From: Desulfobacterales bacterium | Lineage (GTDB): Bacteria > Desulfobacterota > Desulfobacteria > Desulfobacterales > Desulfosalsimonadaceae | Assembly: GCA_034520365.1 (NCBI GenBank) | Contig: JAXHNP010000002.1 | Location: 496,001 to 560,000, forward strand | Length of the DNA: 64,000 bases | Direction: 5' to 3' | In this document: positions 9,718 through 17,262 of the stretch, piece after piece | Numbering within the stretch: position 1 is the stretch's first letter | How the letters are laid out: each line of letters begins with the position of its first letter | The notes under the pieces: model-generated | Told to the model about the DNA's origin: nothing | What the model saw: the letters and a program-made list of their open reading frames with translations, nothing else | Database searches by the model: none | Program-made: the position numbers and the translations under genes

Positions 9718-10680
9718 TCAGAATACGGAATTTTCAAGGCACCACTGATACGTCTGCTGAATCCCCTCTTTTAAAGATACGGAATAGGACCAGCCCAGCT
9801 CATTCAGCCGGGAGACATCAAGGAGTTTCTGAGGCGTGCCATCCGGGCGGGAAGTATCAAACCTCATCTCTCCGGAAAACCCGGTTATATCCCGGATCAT
9901 CTCGGCAAGCGCCTTGATGGTGGTATCCTTGCCGCAGCCGATATTGACCAGCGGCGTATCATAGGCCTGGATCAGCGAATCAAAGGTTTGTCCGTCCAGG
10001 TTAAATATATGGATGCAGGCATCCGCAAAATCCTCCACATGCAGAAATTCCCGCCGGGGACTGCCGGTGCCCCAGACCGTCACGTAAGGCGCATTGTTTT
10101 TTCCGGCTTCATGAAACTTTCGCAGGAGCGCGGGCAGCACGTGGCTGGTTTCCAGGTCAAAATTGTCATTCGGCCCGTAAAGGTTGGTGGGCATGACGGC
10201 AAAAAACCGGGTGCCGTACTGCCGGTTATAGGACTGGCACATTTTAATGCCGGCAATTTTGGCAATGGCATAGGGTTCGTTGGTGGGCTCCAGCGGCCCG
10301 GTCAAAAGATGGGCCTCCTTCATGGGCTGCGGGCAGTCGCGGGGATATATGCAGGATGAACCCAGAAAAATTAATCGCTTAACATGATTTTCCCAGGCCG
10401 AGTGGATGACGTTGGTCTGTATGGCCAGGTTGTCGCGAATAAATTCCGCCGGATAGGTATTATTGGCCACAATCCCGCCCACTTTGGCGGCTGCCAGAAT
10501 GACATATTCGGGCTTTTCTTTTGCAAAAAAGGATTCCACCGCTTCCTGACGGGTGAGATCAAGTTCCGCATGTGAACGGGTGATAATGTTTTTAAAGCCA
10601 CGTGCGGTAAGCTTTCGGACCAGGGCAGAGCCGGCCAGACCGTTATGGCCGGCTACATATATTTTCGCGTTTTTATCCAT
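9718..10680 (-). CDS. fcl: GDP-L-fucose synthase
   Basis: NADPH-dependent epimerase/reductase that turns GDP-4-keto-6-deoxymannose into GDP-L-fucose. The product is 320 residues of the extended SDR family. The nucleotide motif GHNGLAGS is at 11-18, Ser-Ser-Cys at 108-110 and the catalytic YxxxK (YAIAK) at 137-141. It lies 4 nt downstream of gmd, which makes its substrate, so the two form an operon on the minus strand. The fucose donor probably feeds the glycan genes at 34-64 kb or lipopolysaccharide synthesis. Confidence 0.95.
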   Translation of the reverse strand: MDKNAKIYVAGHNGLAGSALVRKLTARGFKNIITRSHAELDLTRQEAVESFFAKEKPEYVILAAAKVGGIVANNTYPAEFIRDNLAIQTNVIHSAWENHVKRLIFLGSSCIYPRDCPQPMKEAHLLTGPLEPTNEPYAIAKIAGIKMCQSYNRQYGTRFFAVMPTNLYGPNDNFDLETSHVLPALLRKFHEAGKNNAPYVTVWGTGSPRREFLHVEDFADACIHIFNLDGQTFDSLIQAYDTPLVNIGCGKDTTIKALAEMIRDITGFSGEMRFDTSRPDGTPQKLLDVSRLNELGWSYSVSLKEGIQQTYQWCLENSVF

Positions 10681-10684
10681 AATT

Positions 10685-11845
10685 CTACATCAATGCCTCA
10701 AGGCTTGAGGGTATCGGAAACCCGTTGCGCTGGCACACCGACTCTCTGGCCGCTTCCATTAGGTCATGTTCGACCATCTCGGCAATCATCGCGTCAAAAG
10801 AAATTTCAGGTTCCCAGCCAAGTTTTTTTCTTGCCTTGGATGGATCGCCCAGAAGCGTTTCCACCTCGGTTGGCCGGAAATAGCGGTGATCCACTGAAAC
10901 CACCGTCTGTCCCGGGGTTAACTTGTCCAATCCATGCTTGATGGGAAGGGCGGTGACAGGGGCAGACGGGGAAATATCATCGATAATACCCTTCTCACTC
11001 GTCCCCTCGCCTTCCCAGCGCAGAAAGACACCGATATTGCGGAACGATTTTTCGCAGCATTCGCGCACCGAATGCTGCTTTCCGGTGGCAATCACAAAAT
11101 CCTCCGGCTCATCCTGCTGTAGAATCAGCCACTGGGCGCGGACAAAATCCTTTGCATGCCCCCAGTCCCGGCGGGCGTTTAAATTGCCCAGGTAGAGGTG
11201 GGATTCCAGGCCCAGGGCGATTCGGGCCGCCGCCCGGGTTATTTTCCGGGTGACAAATGTCTCCCCGCGGATCGGCGATTCATGGTTGAACAAAATCCCG
11301 TTGCAGGCGAACATATCATAGGCCTCCCGGTAGTTAACCGTGCACCAGAAGGAATAGAGCTTGGCGCAGCCATACGGGGACCGGGGATAAAACGGCGTCT
11401 CCTCGGTCTGCGGCGTCTCCCGCACCTTGCCGTAAAGCTCTGAAGTGGATGCCTGATAAAAGCGGATCTTTTTCTCAAGCCCCAGTATGCGGATCGCCTC
11501 CAGCAGGCGCAGGGTGCCGAGTCCGTCCGCATTGCCGGTGTATTCCGGGGATTGAAATGAAACCTGGACATGGCTCTGAGCGGCCAGGTTATAAATTTCA
11601 TCCGGCTGCACATCCTGGACAATCCGGATCAGATTGGAGGCATCTGTTAAATCGCCGTAATGGAGTATAAATTTAAGATCCTGCTCATGCGGGTCCTGAT
11701 ACAGATGATCCACCCGCTGGGTATTAAACAGGGAGGCCCGGCGCTTGATGCCATGGACCTCAGAGTAGCCTTTGTCCAATAAAAATTCAGCCAGGTAAGC
11801 CCCGTCCTGACCGGTAATGCCGGTAATTAAGGCCTTTTTCGCCAA
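10685..11845 (-). CDS. gmd: GDP-mannose 4,6-dehydratase
   Basis: Converts GDP-D-mannose to GDP-4-keto-6-deoxy-D-mannose, the first step to GDP-fucose, GDP-rhamnose and similar sugars. From the chosen start the product is 386 residues. It shows GITGQDG (9-15), the [12 protein letters not shown] segment, and [12 protein letters not shown] with the catalytic Tyr and Lys. The TTG at 11845 is chosen because GAAGGGGAT lies 6 nt upstream and the family begins at [14 protein letters not shown]; the open frame runs further to 11914 but has no site there. Operon with fcl. Confidence 0.95.
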   Translation of the reverse strand: MAKKALITGITGQDGAYLAEFLLDKGYSEVHGIKRRASLFNTQRVDHLYQDPHEQDLKFILHYGDLTDASNLIRIVQDVQPDEIYNLAAQSHVQVSFQSPEYTGNADGLGTLRLLEAIRILGLEKKIRFYQASTSELYGKVRETPQTEETPFYPRSPYGCAKLYSFWCTVNYREAYDMFACNGILFNHESPIRGETFVTRKITRAAARIALGLESHLYLGNLNARRDWGHAKDFVRAQWLILQQDEPEDFVIATGKQHSVRECCEKSFRNIGVFLRWEGEGTSEKGIIDDISPSAPVTALPIKHGLDKLTPGQTVVSVDHRYFRPTEVETLLGDPSKARKKLGWEPEISFDAMIAEMVEHDLMEAARESVCQRNGFPIPSSLEALM

Positions 11846-11920
11846 TCGTCTATCCCCTTCTTTATGATTAAATTTATTAAAGTCAGGCAAGGCATGCGAT
11901 CTTAATTCAATCATTCATTC

Positions 11921-11984
11921 GGTCATTCCGAGGAGCACAAGCGACGAGGAATCTTAAGATTTCTCGCTGGCGCTCGAAATGACA
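11921..11984. repeat. Dispersed hairpin repeat, copy B
   Basis: Inverse-orientation relative of the element at 912-974: GGTCATTCCGAGGAGCACAA near one end and CGCTCGAAATGACA at the other. It lies between gmd and the small gene at 12034 and may act as a terminator. Confidence 0.8.
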
Positions 11985-12033
11985 GCCCGGTTACTTCCCG
12001 GCATTAGTCAATTGAAAGGCATGCCCCGGCTGT

Positions 12034-12408
12034 TCATGACTTATTGATTTCCGACAGCATCTCCGCAATTTCAGACGCTTTGCGGGCGTTTTCAGGCGGC
12101 TGCGAACCCGGCTCAGGCGGTTCAGCAGTATCTTCATCGCCTGTTTGCGGGGATTGGACAGCCACGGCCTCGCCGTTTCGATCCAGCAGCACCGAAAAAT
12201 TGACTTTAAGATCAAAATCAAGCTTGTAGGCGATATCCCCGCGGTGCACCACAATATTGCCGGACTGGTGTTCCAGATCGCCGCCGGCATCTATCTCATA
12301 ATGCTCGCGGATTGCCTGCCGGACCGGGGTCCAGTCCAGATGTTTGCCAATAAATCGAATCAGCTTGCGTTCACCGGATCGAATGATATCCTTGTTGCTG
12401 TATTTCAA
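12034..12408 (-). CDS. Conserved hypothetical protein
   Basis: A 124-residue soluble protein. The first 75 residues look folded (KLIRFIGKHLDWTPVRQAIR, then alternating strands in DLEHQSGNIVVHRGDIAYKL), followed by a low-complexity acidic and proline-rich linker (about 85-105) and a short helix. I do not recognise the family. It is divergent from the peptidase gene at 12506, with about 100 nt between them that could hold promoters for both. Confidence 0.6.
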   Translation of the reverse strand: MKYSNKDIIRSGERKLIRFIGKHLDWTPVRQAIREHYEIDAGGDLEHQSGNIVVHRGDIAYKLDFDLKVNFSVLLDRNGEAVAVQSPQTGDEDTAEPPEPGSQPPENARKASEIAEMLSEINKS

Positions 12409-12505
12409 TGCTTGAATCCTTTATGCCGGGTTGATAAAGTAAAATATTTTATAACTTTCCGGTATCATGTTTTTTTTTATATGTAAAGCACTGACAGGAG
12501 CATAA

Positions 12506-13624
12506 ATGGGCACCATCGAAAACCGCGTGGCTGATCTGCGGAAAAAAATGCAGGATGAAAATACCGATACGTTTCTCGTATTAATTGAAGAGAACCGGCG
12601 CTATTTAAGCGGATTCACCGGAGAAGACGCCCAGTTTGACGAATCCGCCGGCGCCCTCCTGATCACCCCGGATGCGCGGCTGCTGGCCACGGATTCCCGG
12701 TTTGAAACCCAGGCCAAACAGGAATGCCCGGGCTATGAGGTGGTGGTCTATCAAAAAGGCCTGGCCAAGGAACTGCCGAACCTGCTCGAATCCCTAAAAA
12801 CCGGACGCCTGGGTTTTGAGAGCCGCCGGATGTCCTATGAAGTTTATACAAAGATCAAAAAAGAACTCGATGAATACGGTCTTGCCGTAGAACTGGTCCC
12901 GTTTGCCGAAATGGTGGAATCGCTCCGTCTGATAAAGGATGAAGCAGAAATCGGCGCCATTCAGCAATCCGTGCTGCTTGCGGAATCTGCTTTCAAAGAG
13001 TTTATTCAAACGATTAAATCCGGTCTATTTGAAATTGATGCCGCCTGGGCGCTTGAAAAAAAGATGCGCGAAGCCGGCGCCCAGGACATATCTTTCCCGG
13101 TGATTGCCGCCTCCGGACCGAACTCCGCCCTGCCCCACGCCATTCCTATGAAGCGGCCCTTTCATAAAAAAGAGCCGCTTCTTTTTGACTGGGGCGCCAA
13201 ATTAAATGGCTACTGCAGCGACATGAGCCGCACGGTTTTTCTGGGCAAGCCGGATAAAGAGTTTAAGGAAATATTTACCATTGTCTATGACGCCCAGCAG
13301 AAGGCCATTGAGGCCATAAAACCCGGCATGACTACCCGGGAAATCGATGCCATCGCCAGAAATCACATCAAAGAAAAGGGGTATAAAGATTATTTCGGCC
13401 ACGGCCTGGGGCACGGCGTGGGCCTTGCCGTGCATGAAGGCCCTTCGCTCAGCCCGTTTGCGAAACGGGAAAAAACGCTTTCCGAAAACATGGTGTTTAC
13501 CGTGGAGCCGGGCATCTATCTGCCGGACAGGGGCGGGGTTCGGCTGGAAAACATGGTGGTGGTCAAACCGGACGGCGCAGAAGTCTTTAATGAGCTTGAA
13601 ATCCGAATGGATATGATTTCCTGA
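12506..13624 (+). CDS. Xaa-Pro aminopeptidase, M24 family
   Basis: Cytoplasmic dinuclear-metal peptidase that removes residues before proline (PepP/PepQ-type). The product is 372 residues: an N-terminal creatinase-like domain, then the pita-bread catalytic domain. Metal ligands visible are Asp228 (FDWGAKLNGY), Asp239 (CSDMSRT), His in FGHGLGHGVG (299-303), Glu in VFTVEPGIYLP and Glu in VRLENM. A GACAGGAGC site precedes the ATG. The stop overlaps the xerD start by one base, so the two are probably cotranscribed. Confidence 0.93.
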   Translation: MGTIENRVADLRKKMQDENTDTFLVLIEENRRYLSGFTGEDAQFDESAGALLITPDARLLATDSRFETQAKQECPGYEVVVYQKGLAKELPNLLESLKTGRLGFESRRMSYEVYTKIKKELDEYGLAVELVPFAEMVESLRLIKDEAEIGAIQQSVLLAESAFKEFIQTIKSGLFEIDAAWALEKKMREAGAQDISFPVIAASGPNSALPHAIPMKRPFHKKEPLLFDWGAKLNGYCSDMSRTVFLGKPDKEFKEIFTIVYDAQQKAIEAIKPGMTTREIDAIARNHIKEKGYKDYFGHGLGHGVGLAVHEGPSLSPFAKREKTLSENMVFTVEPGIYLPDRGGVRLENMVVVKPDGAEVFNELEIRMDMIS

Positions 13625-14520
13625 TGGCCGCACTCAATCTGCTGGTTGATCAATACCTTAATTACCTGGTTGTGGAAAAAGGGCTGTCGACCGGCACCAT
13701 TGATGCCTATGCCCGGGATCTTTCACGCTATGCGCGGTTTTTGCGGGCAAACAAAATTTCAAATATCTCGGAAACCGATACGACAGTTATCCTGAAATAC
13801 CTTTTAAATCTAAGGGACAAGGGCCTGGGCATTCGCTCCCGGGCCCGCCATCTGGTCACATTAAGGGGGTTTTACCGGTTTGCCGTGCAGGAAAAGGTGA
13901 TTAAAAAAGATCCGGCCCGGCTGGTGGAACTGCCCAAATTCGGCGTTCGCCTGCCGGATGTATTGTCGTTTGAAGAGATTAAAAAGCTGCTTGACGTCCC
14001 GGATACCAAAACCGCCAAGGGGATGCGGGATGCGGCCATGCTGGAACTTTTATATGCGGCAGGCCTTCGGGTAAGTGAGCTGATCAAGGTCAAAATGACC
14101 GAAATCAATCTGGAGGCGGGATTTGTCCGCGTTTTTGGGAAAGGCGCAAAAGAAAGAATCGTGCCAATCGGCGGGTATGCCAGGGAAAAAATCCAGACCT
14201 ACATCGATCTCGGCCGGCCGGCGCTGGTGAAAGAACACTTAAGCCCCTATCTTTTTGTGGCCCGGGCCGGCAGGCCCATGACCCGCCAGGGTTTCTGGAA
14301 ACTTTTAAAGCGCTACGGGGCTCAGGGGGGCATCCAAAAGGATATCACCCCGCATTCTCTTCGCCATTCGTTTGCCAGCCATTTGCTTGAAGGCGGTGCG
14401 GATCTGCGGGCTGTTCAGATGATGCTCGGCCACGTGGATATTTCAACCACGCAGATCTATACACATGTCGCCCGCGATCACTTAAAAAAAATGCACGCAA
14501 AATATCACCCCAGGGGATAG
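13624..14520 (+). CDS. xerD: Tyrosine recombinase XerD
   Basis: Site-specific recombinase that acts with XerC at dif to resolve chromosome dimers. The product is 298 residues, full length. A SAM-like N-terminal core-binding domain (1-95) precedes the catalytic domain. All catalytic residues are visible: Arg149, Lys173, His244, Arg247, His270 and nucleophile Tyr279 (QIYTH). Its length and its start overlapping the peptidase stop by one base favour a housekeeping XerD over a phage or integron integrase. Confidence 0.93.
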   Translation: MAALNLLVDQYLNYLVVEKGLSTGTIDAYARDLSRYARFLRANKISNISETDTTVILKYLLNLRDKGLGIRSRARHLVTLRGFYRFAVQEKVIKKDPARLVELPKFGVRLPDVLSFEEIKKLLDVPDTKTAKGMRDAAMLELLYAAGLRVSELIKVKMTEINLEAGFVRVFGKGAKERIVPIGGYAREKIQTYIDLGRPALVKEHLSPYLFVARAGRPMTRQGFWKLLKRYGAQGGIQKDITPHSLRHSFASHLLEGGADLRAVQMMLGHVDISTTQIYTHVARDHLKKMHAKYHPRG

Positions 14521-14534
14521 AAGTAGGGATAAGT

Positions 14535-14954
14535 TTACCCATTTAAAAAAGTGGTCAACAGTTGATGAAAATTGACCCCGATGCCGCCTTCTTCAACCCG
14601 AACCACATCGCCTGTGATTTTTAACGGGTTTTTGGAATCCGGATGTTCAAAGGTCAGAATGACTGGATCACCGCTTTGAATGGTTTTTGTATCCTCATGG
14701 GCGGTTTCTATGAAAATCCCGGCCGGACTGATGTTTTTAATATACCCGTCATATAAACGTTCATTAATAACATATTGAACATCCATGAAATAATCTTTGC
14801 GGGGGTATTGCCGCTTTTTCGCGTCCTGGCGGGATTCAAGGTCTTCCAGTAACTCTCGGCGTTCCTCAGGCGGCATTTTTAAAATCAGGCGGAACAGCCG
14901 GGCCGTGATGGCAGAAATATTTGTTTTTTGCATGGATGGCGGTTCACTGATCAT
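14535..14954 (-). CDS. PilZ domain c-di-GMP receptor
   Basis: A 139-residue protein. The N-terminal helical part (1-45) is rich in Glu and Arg. The C-terminal PilZ domain has both ligand motifs: RxxxR (RQYPR, 48-52) and NxSxxG (NISPAG, 74-79). It is therefore predicted to bind cyclic di-GMP and pass the signal to an unknown partner. The start could also be Met8 (14933); neither has a clear Shine-Dalgarno. It converges on xerD. Confidence 0.88.
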   Translation of the reverse strand: MISEPPSMQKTNISAITARLFRLILKMPPEERRELLEDLESRQDAKKRQYPRKDYFMDVQYVINERLYDGYIKNISPAGIFIETAHEDTKTIQSGDPVILTFEHPDSKNPLKITGDVVRVEEGGIGVNFHQLLTTFLNG

Positions 14955-15039
14955 GGAAAGCTCGCATCGGGTAAGTTCATTAATTTATAATCAGAATATC
15001 GGTAAGTTTGAAACTTGTCAATGAAATAACCTGTATAAC

Positions 15040-15197
15040 CACGGTAAATTTGTTCTATCTATTTTTCAGGCGGGCACGGTGGCCCGCCCTTCTATGAGGC
15101 ATGATGTCAAGCCTCAAGTAGGGTCGGCCACCGTGCCGACCTCACATGCGAGAAACCCTATGGTTATGGGGTTTCTCGCCAGAACAAATTCACCGTG
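15040..15197. mobile_element. MITE-like element, copy 1 (158 bp)
   Basis: Starts CACGGTAAATTTGTTCT and ends AGAACAAATTCACCGTG, giving 17-bp terminal inverted repeats with one mismatch. It is flanked by a perfect direct repeat CCTGTATAAC (15030-15039 and 15198-15207), read as a target-site duplication. Inside are a palindrome around GGCGGGCACGGTGGCCCGCC, the GTCGGCCACCGTGCCGAC word, and a hairpin with arms 15148-15158 and 15169-15179. No coding capacity. It lies between the PilZ gene and the 3' end of rsmG. Confidence 0.88.
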
Positions 15198-15230
15198 CCT
15201 GTATAACCTGTATTGCGAAGTCGTCAAATA

Positions 15231-15902
15231 TCAAAACCGAACAAAAATAATCGATCGATTAATTTTCGAAACCGGCAGGCGATAGGTTTCAATATCAATT
15301 TTTAATTTATCGGCCGGATATTTTTCTTTGCTGATACTCACAGAAGCATCCGCCAACAGCGCATCAATCTCCGCCTGATAGTTGCTGCCCTTCATGGCAA
15401 CAAGAACCCCATCTTTTTTAAGCAGCGGAAAAGCCAGTTGGATTAAATGCGCCAAATCGGCTACCGCCCTTGTAATAACCGCGTCAAACCGCCCCCCTTC
15501 CCCGGCCAGTTCCTCGGCCCGAATCTGCCGGGCAGAAATGTCCTCAAGCCCCAGCTGCCGGATCACATATTTTAAAAAATTGACTTTCTTGCGCCTGGCA
15601 TCAATCAGGGTCAAATTCAATTCCTGAAAAACAATTTTTAAGGGAATTCCCGGAAAACCGGCCCCTGTGCCCAGATCAAGTATTTGTTTTTTATCGAACA
15701 GATATTTTCCGGGGATAATGGAATCCAGTATCAAGCTTTCAGCAATTTCTTCCGGATCGGTAATGGCGGTAAGGTTTGTGGTTTGATTGGCATTTAGAAG
15801 CTCTTTGACAAAACCATCAAGTAAACGCAATGTTTTCTCATCCACCTCAATATTAAAACCCCATGCCGCAGAACGTAACCAATTGCCCCATTCCTTTGTC
15901 AT
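15231..15902 (-). CDS. rsmG: 16S rRNA 7-methylguanosine methyltransferase
   Basis: RsmG (GidB) uses SAM to methylate N7 of G527 (E. coli numbering) in 16S rRNA. From ATG 15902 the product has 223 residues, normal for the family. The SAM motif LDLGTGAGFPGIPLK and the later VITRAVADLAHL segment are typical. The open frame continues upstream to 16034, but those codons run through the MITE at 15967-16117, so the shorter start is used. ATG 15926 is a second option. The gene is bracketed by two related MITEs. Confidence 0.95.
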   Translation of the reverse strand: MTKEWGNWLRSAAWGFNIEVDEKTLRLLDGFVKELLNANQTTNLTAITDPEEIAESLILDSIIPGKYLFDKKQILDLGTGAGFPGIPLKIVFQELNLTLIDARRKKVNFLKYVIRQLGLEDISARQIRAEELAGEGGRFDAVITRAVADLAHLIQLAFPLLKKDGVLVAMKGSNYQAEIDALLADASVSISKEKYPADKLKIDIETYRLPVSKINRSIIFVRF

Positions 15903-15966
15903 GCCGATATCCCGGGAAGCACCCATTCGAAGTTTATTAACTTTGTCAACAGCTGAGATTAATGGC

Positions 15967-16117
15967 CACGGTAAATTTGTTCTGTCTTTTTTAAGGCGGG
16001 CACGGTGGCCCGCCCTACGCGACAATGCCGACATTTTGTAGGGTCGGCCACCGTGCCGACCTTACATGCGAACAACCCCATGGTTATGGGGTTGTTCGCC
16101 AGAACAAATTAGCCGTG
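15967..16117. mobile_element. MITE-like element, copy 2 (151 bp)
   Basis: Starts CACGGTAAATTTGTTCTG and ends CAGAACAAATTAGCCGTG (18-bp ends, two mismatches). A perfect 9-bp direct repeat ATTAATGGC flanks it (15958-15966 and 16118-16126). It shares the internal palindromes with the copy at 15040, and its terminal hairpin (16068-16078 with 16089-16099) differs by two compensated base pairs. It lies about 65 nt upstream of the rsmG start and just before the phd promoter, so it may have altered both leaders. Confidence 0.88.
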
Positions 16118-16134
16118 ATTAATGGCCTCGACCC

Positions 16135-16172
16135 TTGACTTTATATAAGTTTTGAACTAAGTTTAGTTTAAA
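16135..16172 (+). promoter_or_regulatory. Promoter and operator of phd-vapC
   Basis: A TTGACT -35-like box (16135-16140) is followed by an inverted repeat TTTGAACTAA / TTAGTTTAAA (16151-16160 and 16163-16172, one mismatch) lying where the -10 region and start of transcription would be. Phd/YefM antitoxins normally bind such palindromes to repress their own operon. Confidence 0.55.
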
Positions 16173-16213
16173 AATGACCGGCTAATACCTATTTAGAAAA
16201 CAAGGATAGTGCC

Positions 16214-16438
16214 ATGGAAAAAATCAATATCCACACCGCCAAAACTCAGCTTTCCCGGTTGATTGCTGAGAAGCGGGAAGTAATTATTGCCCGCTATGGA
16301 CAGCCTGTAGCCAAGCTGGTCCCCATAAAACAGGCGAAACAGGATCGCAAACCGGGCAGTGCCAAAGGCAAAATCCGGATGCGGGACAATTTTTTTGATC
16401 CGTTGCCGGATGATATGCTGGATGAATTTTACACGTAA
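16214..16438 (+). CDS. Phd/YefM-family antitoxin
   Basis: A 74-residue antitoxin of a type II toxin-antitoxin module. The Phd fold occupies the first 40 residues (INIHTAKTQLSRLIAEKREV), followed by the usual VAKLVPI strand and a disordered toxin-binding tail (FFDPLPDDMLDEFY). An AAGGA site precedes the ATG. The toxin starts 13 nt after its stop. A decayed second copy of this same module lies at 25725-26020. Confidence 0.9.
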   Translation: MEKINIHTAKTQLSRLIAEKREVIIARYGQPVAKLVPIKQAKQDRKPGSAKGKIRMRDNFFDPLPDDMLDEFYT

Positions 16439-16451
16439 GGCAGACTGATTC

Positions 16452-16835
16452 TTGTATTTACTCGATACCCATGTGCTCATATGGTGGCTGACTGCTGACA
16501 AACGCCTTTCTCCAAAAGCTGCCGACGTCGTCCGAAGCCGCAAAAACCTTCTTTATTGGAGCACGGCAAGCTCCTGGGAAATGTCGATTAAATATGCGAT
16601 TGGAAGGCTCGAACTTGATGAACCATTAGAATTTTTAATACCAACCGAGCTTGCAAAAAATCAAATAGAAATAATGCCCATAGAAAACGAACAGGCAATT
16701 TTGGCGGGTCAGCTGCCCTTATATCACAAGGACCCTTTTGACCGGATGCTGATTGCCCAGGCACAGCTTGAGTCCATGGGAATCATCACCGATGATTCAA
16801 AGTTTAAATTATATGATGTAGATATTTATTGGTAA
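16452..16835 (+). CDS. vapC: VapC-family PIN-domain toxin
   Basis: A 127-residue PIN-domain ribonuclease toxin. Acidic catalytic residues are visible at Asp5 (YLLDTHVLIWW), Glu43 (SSWEMSIK), the KDPFDR segment near 96 and DDSKF near the end. It starts with TTG. The preceding Phd-type antitoxin should neutralise it. The family cuts tRNA or rRNA, but the target cannot be inferred here. All catalytic positions appear present, so it is likely functional. Confidence 0.9.
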   Translation: MYLLDTHVLIWWLTADKRLSPKAADVVRSRKNLLYWSTASSWEMSIKYAIGRLELDEPLEFLIPTELAKNQIEIMPIENEQAILAGQLPLYHKDPFDRMLIAQAQLESMGIITDDSKFKLYDVDIYW

Positions 16836-17262
16836 GCCGCAGTTATGCCAGGTCCCGGGAAGATAGCATCCTAAGCCCGGGCGGTCGGCGCGGGGGGCCG
16901 AGCCTTCTACAAACTGCCGGCATGTCCTTCGTAGAGCAGGCCACCGGGCCTGCCTGAAATCCTTGACACAAAACTCTGGTTTGCATAGGTTAAGATAAAA
17001 AAATAAGCGATAGATCTTTCTGCCGGATAGAATCCCGGCCTACAGATGTCAGAGACCAGTCAATTTCGTTAACTTTAGCCTTCGGCCGCTGTCATTTCGA
17101 GGAACGATAGTGACGAGAAATCTCTAAAAATCATGCAATTATAAGATTTCTCGCTGACGCTCGAAATGACAACCGAGCCAATTTTCAATCTTAAGTTAAT
17201 GTCATTGAGACACCAGTCTTTCGCGACTGACAACTGCAAACCAAAACATTCTTAAGATATCC
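16836..17262. repeat. Non-coding interval with dispersed repeats
   Basis: No gene is seen. It holds a fragment of the GGCCACCGNGCC-type repeat (about 16905-16955) and copy C of the dispersed hairpin repeat (17091-17170, with GTCATTTCGAGGAACGATAG at one end and CTGACGCTCGAAATGAC at the other). The SNF2 helicase gene starts at 17263. Confidence 0.7.

Noticed and set aside
13624..14520. Phage or genomic-island integrase
   Set aside because: 298-residue XerD length and catalytic pattern, overlap with a peptidase gene, and no adjacent tRNA or attachment repeat.
15903..16034. Longer RsmG
   Set aside because: Most of the extra codons translate the MITE at 15967-16117.
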